The notes under the pieces were generated by a model, which was not told the DNA's origin, did no database searches, and worked only from the letters and a program-made list of their open reading frames with translations. This document shows positions 34,901-43,265 of a stretch of 64,000 nucleotides of DNA, piece by piece (positions within the stretch are counted from its first letter, which is position 1; the number at the start of each line of letters is the position of its first letter). Origin of the DNA: JAKFWF01 sp963741505. GTDB lineage: Bacteria; Pseudomonadota; Alphaproteobacteria; Rhizobiales; Hyphomicrobiaceae. Both the position numbers and the translations under genes were made by a program. The stretch lies in contig CAVUIJ010000013.1 of NCBI GenBank assembly GCA_963741505.1, positions 62,001 to 126,000 on the forward strand, written 5' to 3'.

Positions 34901-36808
34901 CTATTGAAATCCGCGCCACATCGCGGCGACGGTCTCAAAGCCGCCCTGGCCGAGGCGGGACAGCACACCGCCAAGGATCATCAGGCCGGCCCAGCCGGCT
35001 GCGCGCTTCGCCAGACGGACATAGTCTGCCTGCACCACTACGTCGAACACCTGATCCGGCAACGCCGTTTCCGCAGACAACCCGTCGGAGGCGATGGTCC
35101 GCGCCGAGACCACGAGCTGCAGTCGGCCGGGGCCGCGTCGCGTCGGCGTGATGTTCCAGCGCCAGCTGGCGAAATCGTCCGGCATCACGGCGAGGTGATT
35201 GTCGATCCATTGCGTTTCCGGCGAGGCTGCCTCGATCGTGAAGCCGCCATCGACGGCGCGTAGCCGAACCGACATTGCCTTGGTGACGATCACCGCATGC
35301 AGATAGCTCGGCGCTGCCCCCAGCATTCCGTTGGCTATGCCGCGCACGCCGGATCGGCCGATGCGCACCTCGACGAGCTCGGTGCGACCGACCTGCATAT
35401 TGCGTGGAATCGTCTCGGCGAGCTGGCCCGGATCGAGCGATGTGACGGCCAGTTCCTTGCCCGGCTGCGTCCGCGCGACTGGCGCCGGCTTTGCAGCTGG
35501 TGTGCTGACCATAGGCCGCGGCGGCACCTCGTCCGGTTCCGGATAAGGAGCGCCGGCGATGCCACCGTCGAACGGATCGGGCTCGCGCAAGGGCGCCCGC
35601 GGAGCCGCCGGTGGCAACGCGGTGGGTTGCGGCCTCACCGGCTCGGGCCATGGCACAGTCGAAGGTGGTGCGACCGGCGCCCCGAGCTGGCGTGGCCGCA
35701 ATGGACTGGCGGGCGACTCTGCCAGGACGCCCGCCGGCAGCGGCGGCGGTTGCCGGATTGGAACTGAATCTTCGGCCGCATGCCGGGCGTTTCGCACCGG
35801 GTAGCTCTCGTAGGGTTCCGATCGCAGCCCATCATCCTCGGCGAACGGACGCGGTGGCGACGCCGGAGAGCTCACGTCCGGTGCATCGGGATAAGGAGCG
35901 CTGTAGGCATCCTCCATCGGCCGTGGCATGTCAGCCGACGGGGGCAGGACCACCCGCGGCGCGGGCTCTTGCGGACGTGACGGCTCTGGCAGACCGGCCG
36001 GTTCAGCGGCCTGCGGCGGCGGCGCGGCCGGTCTAGCCTCGTCCCAGGATCTTTTCGGCGGCGACGTCACCGCTGGCGACGCTTTGGTTTCACGCGCCAC
36101 CTGCGTCGGATTGACTCGCGCCGTGTTACGGTTGGCATCGATGCGACGGCGCACGCTCGCCAAGATCTGTTCATTGGTCTGGGTCGCGACGCCGTTGACC
36201 GTCCCAGGCGGATCGACCGGTTGCGGCGCCGCGGCGGAACTTCCCGGCCCTGCCGGCGTGTGGCTCGGCGCCGGCGCGGTAACGGCACTCGCAGCTGCGA
36301 CTGGTTGCGGTCGCGGCAGTTGAGCTGGCGGCTGCGGCTGGGTCTGCGCCGGCACACGCTGCAGCGCCCGGATCGCCCCCTCGAATGTCAAGCCCTGGGC
36401 CTGCAACATGCTGGCGGCGACGCTGCGCGCCTCCCCGACGATTGCCGCCAAGACGATGGCGCCATTGATTTCGCGCCGACGGCTCTGGCGGGCAGCGGCT
36501 GCGGCATAGTCGAGAATCCGGATCAAGGCCTCATCGGCGCCGGGGTCGACCGGCTGCCCCGGCGCGAACCGGTCCTCGCTATGTCCGAGATGGGTCGAGG
36601 CATCGCTCATCAGCCGGGCGATGTCGATGTTGGACGCCTGCAGCACGGTGCTGGCGTCGGGATCCTCGGCCAGCGCCATCACCAGATGCTCGAGCGTAAC
36701 CGTGCGGTGGCCCTGCGCGCGCGCATATTCATGGGCCCTTCCCAAGGTCCCGGAAAAGGCCGCCGACACGGGCACCCAACTCAATGCTTCGGCAAACGAC
36801 TGCGACAT
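34901..36808 (-). CDS. Clp N-terminal domain protein with Pro-rich linker and C-terminal membrane helix, no ATPase domain
   Basis: 635 residues from ATG 36808 (AAGGAAAGG upstream). Residues about 10-155 contain two Clp_N-type repeats (LGRAHEYARAQGHRTVTLEH, LVMALAEDPDA; then INGAIVLAAIVGEARSVAAS), the substrate/adaptor-binding module of ClpA/ClpC/ClpB. No Walker motif follows. About 260 residues of Pro/Ala/Arg-rich linker (PPPQAAEPAGLPEPSRPQEP) lead to a beta-rich domain at about 450-590 (MQVGRTELVEVRIGRSGVRG, FTIEAASPETQWIDNHLAVM, WNITPTRRGPGRLQLVVSAR). A C-terminal hydrophobic segment follows (RAAGWAGLMILGGVLSRLGQ). It may be a membrane-tethered adaptor or sensor. Function unknown. Convergent with engB. 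Confidence 0.75.
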   Translation of the reverse strand: MSQSFAEALSWVPVSAAFSGTLGRAHEYARAQGHRTVTLEHLVMALAEDPDASTVLQASNIDIARLMSDASTHLGHSEDRFAPGQPVDPGADEALIRILDYAAAAARQSRRREINGAIVLAAIVGEARSVAASMLQAQGLTFEGAIRALQRVPAQTQPQPPAQLPRPQPVAAASAVTAPAPSHTPAGPGSSAAAPQPVDPPGTVNGVATQTNEQILASVRRRIDANRNTARVNPTQVARETKASPAVTSPPKRSWDEARPAAPPPQAAEPAGLPEPSRPQEPAPRVVLPPSADMPRPMEDAYSAPYPDAPDVSSPASPPRPFAEDDGLRSEPYESYPVRNARHAAEDSVPIRQPPPLPAGVLAESPASPLRPRQLGAPVAPPSTVPWPEPVRPQPTALPPAAPRAPLREPDPFDGGIAGAPYPEPDEVPPRPMVSTPAAKPAPVARTQPGKELAVTSLDPGQLAETIPRNMQVGRTELVEVRIGRSGVRGIANGMLGAAPSYLHAVIVTKAMSVRLRAVDGGFTIEAASPETQWIDNHLAVMPDDFASWRWNITPTRRGPGRLQLVVSARTIASDGLSAETALPDQVFDVVVQADYVRLAKRAAGWAGLMILGGVLSRLGQGGFETVAAMWRGFQ

Positions 36809-37035
36809 GCCTTTCCTTTTCGTCGCGGCGCGACAGATATGCTCATTTGTTGTGACAGGCGACGACTCGTTTGTAACCCTACTCCATCCCGGCCGTCCTC
36901 GCACGGACCTGCGTCAACCCCTGCGCCGGCAGACGGCCTAGCCGCCAATTGTGAGGAAATTCCGTTGAGGCCCGCCGGCTAGCCGCTATAACACTGCTGC
37001 CCGGCCCCCGGCGACCTCAACCCGAGATTGAGAAA

Positions 37036-37983
37036 ATGACGTCAAAGCACGATGCTGCCAAGAATCCTGTCGATACCGACCTGCCGCCGCAAGTGCAGGC
37101 CCGCATCCTGGCAGAAGCGCTGCCCCACCTCATCCGTTACGACGAGCAGACGGTCGTCATCAAATTCGGCGGCCATGCCATGGGCGACCAAGCGCTCGCC
37201 GACGCTTTTGCCCAGGACATCGTCTATCTGAAGCAATCGGGGGTGAACCCGATTGTCGTCCACGGCGGCGGCCCACAGATAGCCGCCATGCTGAAAAAGC
37301 TCGAGATCAAGTCGGACTTCATCAACGGCCTGCGCGTCACCGACAAGCCGACCGTGGAGGTGGTGGAAATGGTGCTGGCCGGCGCCATCAACAAGGAAAT
37401 CGTGTCGGCGATCAATCGCCAGGGCGGCAAGGCGGTCGGCATCTGCGGCAAGGATGCCAACCTGATGATCGCCAAGCGGATCACCGAAATGCCTGACCCC
37501 GAGAGCAATCTCATGAAGGCGGTGGACATCGGCTATGTCGGCGATCCGATCGAGGTCAACCCGCATATCGTCGATGTGATCTCGAAATCGGATCTGATCC
37601 CGGTGATTGCGCCGATCGGCGTCGGCCGCGACGGCCAGACGCTCAACATCAACGCCGACACGTTCGCGAGCGCCCTCGCCGCCCGCATGAAGGCAGCCCG
37701 CCTGCTGCTGTTGACCGACGTCGAGGGCGTGCTCGACAAGGACAAGAAGCTCATCTCGAAATTGACCGTCGACGAGGCCCGAGCGCTGATCCGCAATGGC
37801 ACCATCACCGGCGGCATGATCCCGAAGATCGAGGGCTGCATCGAGGTGGTGGAGGCCGGCGTCGAGGCGGTCGTCATCATCAACGGCCGGGTTCCGCATT
37901 GCGTGCTGCTCGAGCTGTTCACCGAGCACGGCGCCGGCACCATGGTCAGCGCACCCAAAAAGCAGAAGTCGAAGAAGCAATAG
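37036..37983 (+). CDS. argB: Acetylglutamate kinase
   Basis: A 315-residue amino acid kinase that phosphorylates N-acetyl-L-glutamate, the second step of arginine synthesis. Motifs: VVIKFGGHAMGDQALADAFA (Lys and Gly-rich phosphate loop), NPIVVHGGGPQIAAML, FINGLRVTDKPTVEVVEMVL (substrate Arg), INADTFASALAARMKAARLL, LLTDVEGVLDKDKKLI and GGMIPKIEGCIEVVEAGVEA. The N-terminal extension of about 25 residues is typical of arginine-inhibited ArgB hexamers. ATG 37036 is adopted. It stands alone; the Clp_N gene starts 228 bp away in the opposite direction. Confidence 0.95.
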   Translation: MTSKHDAAKNPVDTDLPPQVQARILAEALPHLIRYDEQTVVIKFGGHAMGDQALADAFAQDIVYLKQSGVNPIVVHGGGPQIAAMLKKLEIKSDFINGLRVTDKPTVEVVEMVLAGAINKEIVSAINRQGGKAVGICGKDANLMIAKRITEMPDPESNLMKAVDIGYVGDPIEVNPHIVDVISKSDLIPVIAPIGVGRDGQTLNINADTFASALAARMKAARLLLLTDVEGVLDKDKKLISKLTVDEARALIRNGTITGGMIPKIEGCIEVVEAGVEAVVIINGRVPHCVLLELFTEHGAGTMVSAPKKQKSKKQ

Positions 37984-38045
37984 AATATTGGTCCGGCGAA
38001 CATGCCGGACGCCTTGCGACCAACGACCTCGCCCTACTTCGGCGC

Positions 38046-38927
38046 TCAGGCGACGCCCTGCGCCTTCAGGAAGGCGATCATTTTGGCCCAGCCATCCTTG
38101 GCCGGCCCTTCCCGGTAGCTCGGCCGATAGTCGGCGTGGAAGGCGTGCGGCGTATCGGGATAGATGGTGATATCGCAGGATTTCTTGGCGGCGGCGCAGG
38201 CCGCCTTCATTTTTTCGACGGTGTCGTTCGGAATGCCGGCATCGGCGCCGCCGTAGAGGCCGAGCACCGGCGCCTTGAGATCGGCGGCGCGATCGATCGG
38301 GTGCTTCGGCGTCATTTCGGTGGCTTCGCCGACGATGCGGCCGTACCAGGCGATGCCGGCCTTGAGGTTCAGGTTGTGTGCGGCGTAGAGCCAGACCACA
38401 CGGCCGCCCCAGCAGAAGCCGGTGATCGCAAGCTTGGCCGCGTCGGCCCGTCCCGAAGCCCTGGCGAAATCGACCGTCGCGTCGAGATCGGCCATCACCT
38501 GGGCATCTGGCACCTTGGCGACCACCGGCCGGATCTCGTCGATTGACTTCAACTTCGACACATCGCCCTGCCGGGCGTACATTTCCGGCGCGATCGCGAA
38601 ATAGCCAAGTTTGGCGAGCCTGCGGCACACGTCCTTGATGTGCTCGTGCACGCCGAAGATCTCCTGCACGACGATGATCGTCGGCAGGTTGCTGCCGGTT
38701 GCCGGCATCGCCCGATACCCCGGGATCTCGCCATCGGCAGTCTTGATCTTGACCTCGCCGGCCTCGAGGCCAGCGGCATCGGTGGTGATCGTCGTCTGCG
38801 CCATGACCGGTTGGACCGCAGCAGCAAAGCCGGTCGCGAGCGTCGTTACCATCATGCTGCGTCGGGAAAAGTCGGTCTTTGGCGCGAGGCTCGCGGCGTC
38901 AGCCTGGAAGTTCCTGTCGCTGGACAT
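38046..38927 (-). CDS. Dienelactone hydrolase family protein with Tat signal
   Basis: A 293-residue alpha/beta hydrolase. The Cys nucleophile lies in ITGFCWGGRVVWL, Asp in LGLYGGADAGIP and His in YPDTPHAFHADYRPSYR, the triad of the DLH family. TIIVVQEIFGVHEHIKDVCR is another family signature. The N-terminus TDFSRRSMMVTTLATGFAAA is a twin-arginine signal, so the enzyme is probably periplasmic. Carboxymethylenebutenolidase activity is the textbook function, but many homologues have other or unknown substrates, and no catechol pathway genes lie nearby. It is upstream of the DUF1638 gene on the other side of a 75-bp gap, in the same direction. Confidence 0.88.
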   Translation of the reverse strand: MSSDRNFQADAASLAPKTDFSRRSMMVTTLATGFAAAVQPVMAQTTITTDAAGLEAGEVKIKTADGEIPGYRAMPATGSNLPTIIVVQEIFGVHEHIKDVCRRLAKLGYFAIAPEMYARQGDVSKLKSIDEIRPVVAKVPDAQVMADLDATVDFARASGRADAAKLAITGFCWGGRVVWLYAAHNLNLKAGIAWYGRIVGEATEMTPKHPIDRAADLKAPVLGLYGGADAGIPNDTVEKMKAACAAAKKSCDITIYPDTPHAFHADYRPSYREGPAKDGWAKMIAFLKAQGVA

Positions 38928-39002
38928 CGGAGATCCTTTCGATTGGCGTTGCAGGCGACGAGTATGGGCGGCCGATCATCACGGTGGCAAGTCAAAGCCG
39001 CG

Positions 39003-39614
39003 TCAAATGGCGACCGCCCGCGACAGGTCACCGAACCCCACCGGCCGGTGCTCGAAGCCGAGGCCGAGAGCACGGGCCGCCGACTCTGCTTGCGTCATGA
39101 GTTCCGGCGTCGGCAGCTGCGAGAGATAGACGACCTTCTCATAGTTGCCGAAGTACATCGGCAGCAATTCAGGATGCCTGTCGAGTCCCAGGCCGCGGAT
39201 CACCAGCGAGTGGAAGTGCCGCACCAGAAAGTCGGTCAGGAAGAAGCTCGTCATATCGGTTTCGCCCCGCGCCGCAAAAGCTTCGACGCCGGAATAGAAG
39301 GCGTAGCAATGGGCGCCGGGCAGACGTTCGACCTGCTCGCGGGCGAGCAGGTTGTCGAGTTCGCCGCCGGTGCCGCAATCGCCGTAGGCGACGAAGATGC
39401 GGTCATAGCGCGGCCGTGCCCAGACGATGCGGCGCGCCACCGCCGGCGTGATCTTTTCGGGTCGATTGTGATAGGTCGCCGGGATCGCCTTGATGTCGAT
39501 GTCACCGCGGCCGGTCTGCGTGATGAGAAATTGCAGCTCACGGACGAGCGCGCCGCAGGTGATGACGAGGGAGCGGCAGTGTGGTGGTGACGCCTCGACC
39601 GAAGATGCCGTCAT
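39003..39614 (-). CDS. DUF1638 family protein of the corrinoid methyltransferase cassette
   Basis: 203 residues matching DUF1638: SLVITCGALVRELQFLIT, AIPATYHNRPEKITPAVAR, FVAYGDCGTGGELDNLL and FFLTDFLVRHFHSLVIRGLG. The family is found beside corrinoid proteins and methyltransferases in Alphaproteobacteria and methylotrophs, as here (corrinoid protein, homocysteine methyltransferase and ASKHA reactivase within 6 kb). Conserved Cys and His residues (YGDCGTGG, RHFH) suggest metal or cofactor binding. The biochemical role is not established, as far as I know. It is followed on the minus strand by the DLH gene and preceded by the Uma2 gene, 11 bp upstream. Confidence 0.82.
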   Translation of the reverse strand: MTASSVEASPPHCRSLVITCGALVRELQFLITQTGRGDIDIKAIPATYHNRPEKITPAVARRIVWARPRYDRIFVAYGDCGTGGELDNLLAREQVERLPGAHCYAFYSGVEAFAARGETDMTSFFLTDFLVRHFHSLVIRGLGLDRHPELLPMYFGNYEKVVYLSQLPTPELMTQAESAARALGLGFEHRPVGFGDLSRAVAI

Positions 39615-39625
39615 CGATCCGATCC

Positions 39626-40228
39626 TCAGCTCTGCAGCGGCGGATCATCCGACAGCACCACGTCCTCGTAGATTTCAGCGAGCGGCAGTCCAATGCCAGG
39701 CGGGTCAAGGTGCAGCGTGTCGGTCATATCGGTCAATGTTGTTTCGCCCCAGGCGCCTTGGGCATCGCGCGACAGTCGCATGACGCTGACCGACGCCTGC
39801 TCGATCAGCACGATATGGCGGATGGCAGGATGATGTCGGTACTCCTCGAGTTTCCGAATGATCTCGCTCGGACGGTTGCTGGGTGACATGACCTCGAACA
39901 CCACGACAGGCTCGCGGACTTCCAGTGCCGTCGGCAGTCGAGGCGCACATTCGATCGTCACATCTGGCCGGCGAACCCTGCGCGAGGTCGTCCTGACGGC
40001 CTGATCGCTGGTCGTCGGGCGGCAAGGGCCACCGCGCAACTTGTGTCGCAATGCCGCGATGAGATTGACGACGATGGCGTCGTACTTCTCCGTAGCCCCG
40101 GCCTGTCCCACCATTGGCTCGTGCAACAGCACGGGGACGCCATCGACCAGTTCGTACTTCTCCTCCTGCGACAGGTTCCAGACCAGGAACTCGTCGGCGG
40201 TCATGGTTGGTGGCTTGGTCCTCAGCAT
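39626..40228 (-). CDS. Uma2 family (DUF820) restriction-endonuclease-like protein
   Basis: About 200 residues from ATG 40228 (10 more if 40258 is used). The Uma2/DUF820 fold is of the PD-(D/E)XK type. Visible: MTADEFLVWNLSQEEKYELV (the conserved Glu in YELVDG), RRPDVTIECAPRL (Asp of the active site) and VVFEVMSPSNRPSEIIRKLE (E-x-x-SPS, conserved), then LEEYRHHPAIRHIVLI. The family is abundant in cyanobacteria and scattered elsewhere, often as mobile or selfish cargo. It breaks an otherwise functional cluster of corrinoid genes. It reads in the same direction as the DUF1638 gene, and a 24-bp inverted repeat lies 0.6 kb away. It may be a recent insertion. Confidence 0.85.
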   Translation of the reverse strand: MLRTKPPTMTADEFLVWNLSQEEKYELVDGVPVLLHEPMVGQAGATEKYDAIVVNLIAALRHKLRGGPCRPTTSDQAVRTTSRRVRRPDVTIECAPRLPTALEVREPVVVFEVMSPSNRPSEIIRKLEEYRHHPAIRHIVLIEQASVSVMRLSRDAQGAWGETTLTDMTDTLHLDPPGIGLPLAEIYEDVVLSDDPPLQS

Positions 40229-40433
40229 CGGGCAACATCCGCTGTTCGATACTGACAACTTCGCACGATTTCGGTGGGTTGTCTGCGGCCGGCGGTGACG
40301 ATTGCGGACTTCATATGATTTTGATTTTTTGGCCCGATGCAGAAGTCAGCACGGACCCGACGCAACATTCCGTTTACAGTGGAAGCCAATCAAGATCGAA
40401 GATTGCCGCAGCTCAGAGCACCGGAAGGACACA

Positions 40434-40784
40434 ATGAGGACGCGCAGCCAAATTGTCAGAGCTATAGGCCAAAGGCTTTCGACGATCGGGCTGATCCTCA
40501 TTGCGGTAATTATGGTATATGGAGCGGTTTGGTCCATTGATCCTCCTTGGAGCGTCAATGAACTCGAAGGTTCAGTAGTCGATTGGGGAAAACAGGAAAC
40601 GCCGAACGTGGTCATCCGGTACTACAAGATGCTTCTATTTGTGAGGACTGACGATGGACGCGACATCGGTGTGTCCAGTAACCGGAGCGTCGCACCGCGG
40701 CGGGGCGATCGTGTCTTGGTACAGGAGCGCGTCGGCCTGTTAGGGACTCGATCATTCGTCGAGATCTCAGCCGCTCAGAAATGA
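40434..40784 (+). CDS. Hypothetical membrane-anchored protein
   Basis: A 116-residue protein from ATG 40434, with GGAAGGA 7 bases upstream. One membrane helix lies at about residues 12-35 (AIGQRLSTIGLILIAVIMVY). A small extracytoplasmic beta-rich domain follows (SVNELEGSVVDWGKQETPNV, VIRYYKMLLFVRTDDGRDIG, SRGDRVLVQERVG-like end). This resembles OB-like domains in small periplasmic proteins, but no family is recognised. AT content is above that of its neighbours, and it lies in the same interrupted stretch as the Uma2 gene, which may indicate foreign origin. The frame is open upstream to 40302 without support. Confidence 0.55.
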   Translation: MRTRSQIVRAIGQRLSTIGLILIAVIMVYGAVWSIDPPWSVNELEGSVVDWGKQETPNVVIRYYKMLLFVRTDDGRDIGVSSNRSVAPRRGDRVLVQERVGLLGTRSFVEISAAQK

Positions 40785-40849
40785 CGGGATGTCGGGTCAA
40801 GCCCACTTGCGCGACTCAACATCCACAAGCGACCGCGGTTGGCACATTC

Positions 40850-40926
40850 GTAGGGCGGATTAGCGAAGCGTAATCCGCCGTGGTGCGGGTAGTGGGCAAA
40901 GGTTACGCTTCGCTAATCCGCCCTAC
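40850..40926. repeat. Perfect 24-bp inverted repeat (palindromic intergenic element)
   Basis: GTAGGGCGGATTAGCGAAGCGTAA (40850-40873) is repeated in perfect inversion at 40903-40926, with 29 bp between. Within the left arm GGCGGATTA-GCGAAGCG-TAATCCGCC is itself a 9-bp inverted repeat. Similar 'TAGGGCGGATTAGCGAAGCGTAATCCGCC' elements occur in the intergenic regions of several proteobacteria. It may be a REP/MITE-like element. It lies between the hypothetical membrane gene and the corrinoid protein gene (minus) and could also stop transcription on either strand. Confidence 0.85.
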
Positions 40927-40942
40927 GGCCAATTTACCCCGC

Positions 40943-41644
<702 letters not shown>

Positions 41645-41751
41645 GAATGTTTCCCCGTCTTCGAGCCTGGTGTCGGTTCAGTGGCGCAAATGATACTATT
41701 CCGGCCGCGGCTGCAAGGACCGCCACGCCAGATCATCGATGCCGGCTGCAA

Positions 41752-42750
41752 TCAGCTGCGGCGCCTGCGGCCTTCCATGGCGCCGCCGCTGGTCGGCGCC
41801 GGCTTGTGCACGAACGGCCCGATCTTGTTCCTGATCGCTTCCAGGTCGGGCCGCGGTCCCTTGTGATGCGCGTCGAGGGCGCGCCGCATGCCGGCCAAGT
41901 GCTCGGGCGAGGTGCCGCAGCAACCACCGATGATGCGAGCGCCGGCATCGATCGCCATCGCGGCATAGCTCGCCATCAGCTCGGGCGTGCCGGAATAGTG
42001 GATATGGCCCTCGTGATACCTCGGGATGCCGGCATTGGCCTTGGAGATCACGACAATGTCGGGCCGCGCTGCGGTCATGGCCAGGATCGAGCCCAGCGTA
42101 TCGGACGCGCCGGCGCCGCAGTTGGCACCGACCGCCAGCGGCTTCGGATCGAGTTCGGAAATGGTCTGCGCGAACACTTCCGGCGTGATCCCCATCATGG
42201 TGCGGCCGGCGGTATCGAAGCTCGCCGTCACGGTGTAGGGCATGCCGCATTCGGCAGCGGCCATGGCGGCGGCCTTCATCTCCTCCAGCGCCGACATGGT
42301 CTCGATCCAGATCACGTCGGCGCCGCCGGCCTTCAGGCCCTCGATCTGCTCGACGAATACCGCCGTCGCCTCTTCGTCGGTCAGGGGCCCGAGCGGGGCA
42401 AACAGCTCGCCGGTCGGGCCGACCGAGCCCGCGACGACGACCGGCCGACCGCTAGCATCGGCCACTTCCCGAGCGAGCGTTGCCGCCCGGCGATTGATTT
42501 CGTGGGTGCGCCCGTCGGCCTTGTGCAGGGCAAGGCGGCGCCGGTTGCCGCCGAACGTGTTGGTTAAGATGATGTCGGCGCCGGCATCGACGAACTTCTG
42601 GTACAAGGCCTTGATGCGATCGGGGTGCTCCTCGTTCCACATTTCCGGTGCGTCACCGGAGGTCAGCCCCATGAGGAACAGGTTGGTACCGGTGGCGCCG
42701 TCGGCGAGCAGGAAGGGGCGTTGCTTGAGCATGGCCTGGAGCGTGGGCAT
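41752..42750 (-). CDS. Betaine-homocysteine / B12-dependent homocysteine S-methyltransferase domain protein
   Basis: 332 residues from ATG 42750 (GAGG upstream). It is a homocysteine-binding TIM barrel of the Pfam S-methyl_trans family: LLADGATGTNLFLMGLTSGD, DIILTNTFGGNRRRLALH, VVVAGSVGPTGELFAPLGPL and MPYTVTASFDTAGRTMMGIT. The zinc ligands are in VGANCGAGASDT and IIGGCCGTSPEHL. It makes methionine from homocysteine. The donor may be betaine, but the adjacent corrinoid protein and ASKHA reactivase argue for a methyl-cobalamin donor, that is, the homocysteine half of a split methionine synthase. It is divergent from the 'virulence factor' gene, with 174 bp between starts that should hold promoters of both halves of the cassette. 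Confidence 0.9.
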   Translation of the reverse strand: MPTLQAMLKQRPFLLADGATGTNLFLMGLTSGDAPEMWNEEHPDRIKALYQKFVDAGADIILTNTFGGNRRRLALHKADGRTHEINRRAATLAREVADASGRPVVVAGSVGPTGELFAPLGPLTDEEATAVFVEQIEGLKAGGADVIWIETMSALEEMKAAAMAAAECGMPYTVTASFDTAGRTMMGITPEVFAQTISELDPKPLAVGANCGAGASDTLGSILAMTAARPDIVVISKANAGIPRYHEGHIHYSGTPELMASYAAMAIDAGARIIGGCCGTSPEHLAGMRRALDAHHKGPRPDLEAIRNKIGPFVHKPAPTSGGAMEGRRRRS

Positions 42751-42924
42751 GGAACCTCGGCGATGTGGCTGCGGAATATTCATCAAGTTGCGGGCTATAA
42801 CCTAACCTCAGCCGGCCGCACTGTCGAAGACCCGTCGAAAACCGTTCAACTTCGGTCGCGTTGTCGCCATCCATCGGCTAGCAAGCAGGCCATGGTATGC
42901 TGCAGCAATCGCAATGGAGCGGCA

Positions 42925-43245
42925 ATGACTGGACCGGCAGCGCAACGTATCATCGTCTACTGGCGCGACATCCCCGCCCAGGTGATCGTCCGCCAGGGAC
43001 GGCGGGCCGAAAAGCGCGAGTTGCCGGAGCAATTCATCCAGGCGATAGATGCGTGCGCGATGGCGATCGGCGCCAGGGACAGCGATGCGTATCTCGCCGA
43101 GTGGCGTCGTGGTGAGCCGGAAGCCTGCGGCGCCGAACTCGCCGCCGAGGCCGATGCCGCGGTCGCCGCGATTGTCGACGCCTATGACACCGACCGCCTG
43201 AAGCAATTGATCGCGCAAGGTGGCAAGATGGGCGCCAGGGTCTGA
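42925..43245 (+). CDS. 'Virulence factor' family protein (PF13769-like) of the corrinoid cassette
   Basis: A 106-residue soluble protein from ATG 42925 (GGAG upstream). IIVYWRDIPAQVIVRQGRRA and KRELPEQFIQAIDACAMAIG are typical of a small family annotated only as 'virulence factor'. In Alphaproteobacteria this family sits beside DUF1638, corrinoid and ASKHA genes, as it does here: the ASKHA gene starts 20 bp downstream. I infer a supporting role in corrinoid methyl transfer, for example as an accessory subunit, and no link to virulence. No catalytic motif is seen. Confidence 0.78.
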   Translation: MTGPAAQRIIVYWRDIPAQVIVRQGRRAEKRELPEQFIQAIDACAMAIGARDSDAYLAEWRRGEPEACGAELAAEADAAVAAIVDAYDTDRLKQLIAQGGKMGARV

Positions 43246-43265
43246 ACAGGAAGCCGGACAACCTC

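Noticed and set aside
37042..38628. Minus-strand open frame of 528 codons opposite argB and overlapping the DLH gene
   Set aside because: argB is unambiguous on the plus strand, and the DLH gene uses another frame with an intact catalytic triad.
42751..42924. SAM or SAH riboswitch upstream of the homocysteine methyltransferase gene
   Set aside because: I searched by eye for SAM-II and SAH riboswitch core sequences on both strands and found none.
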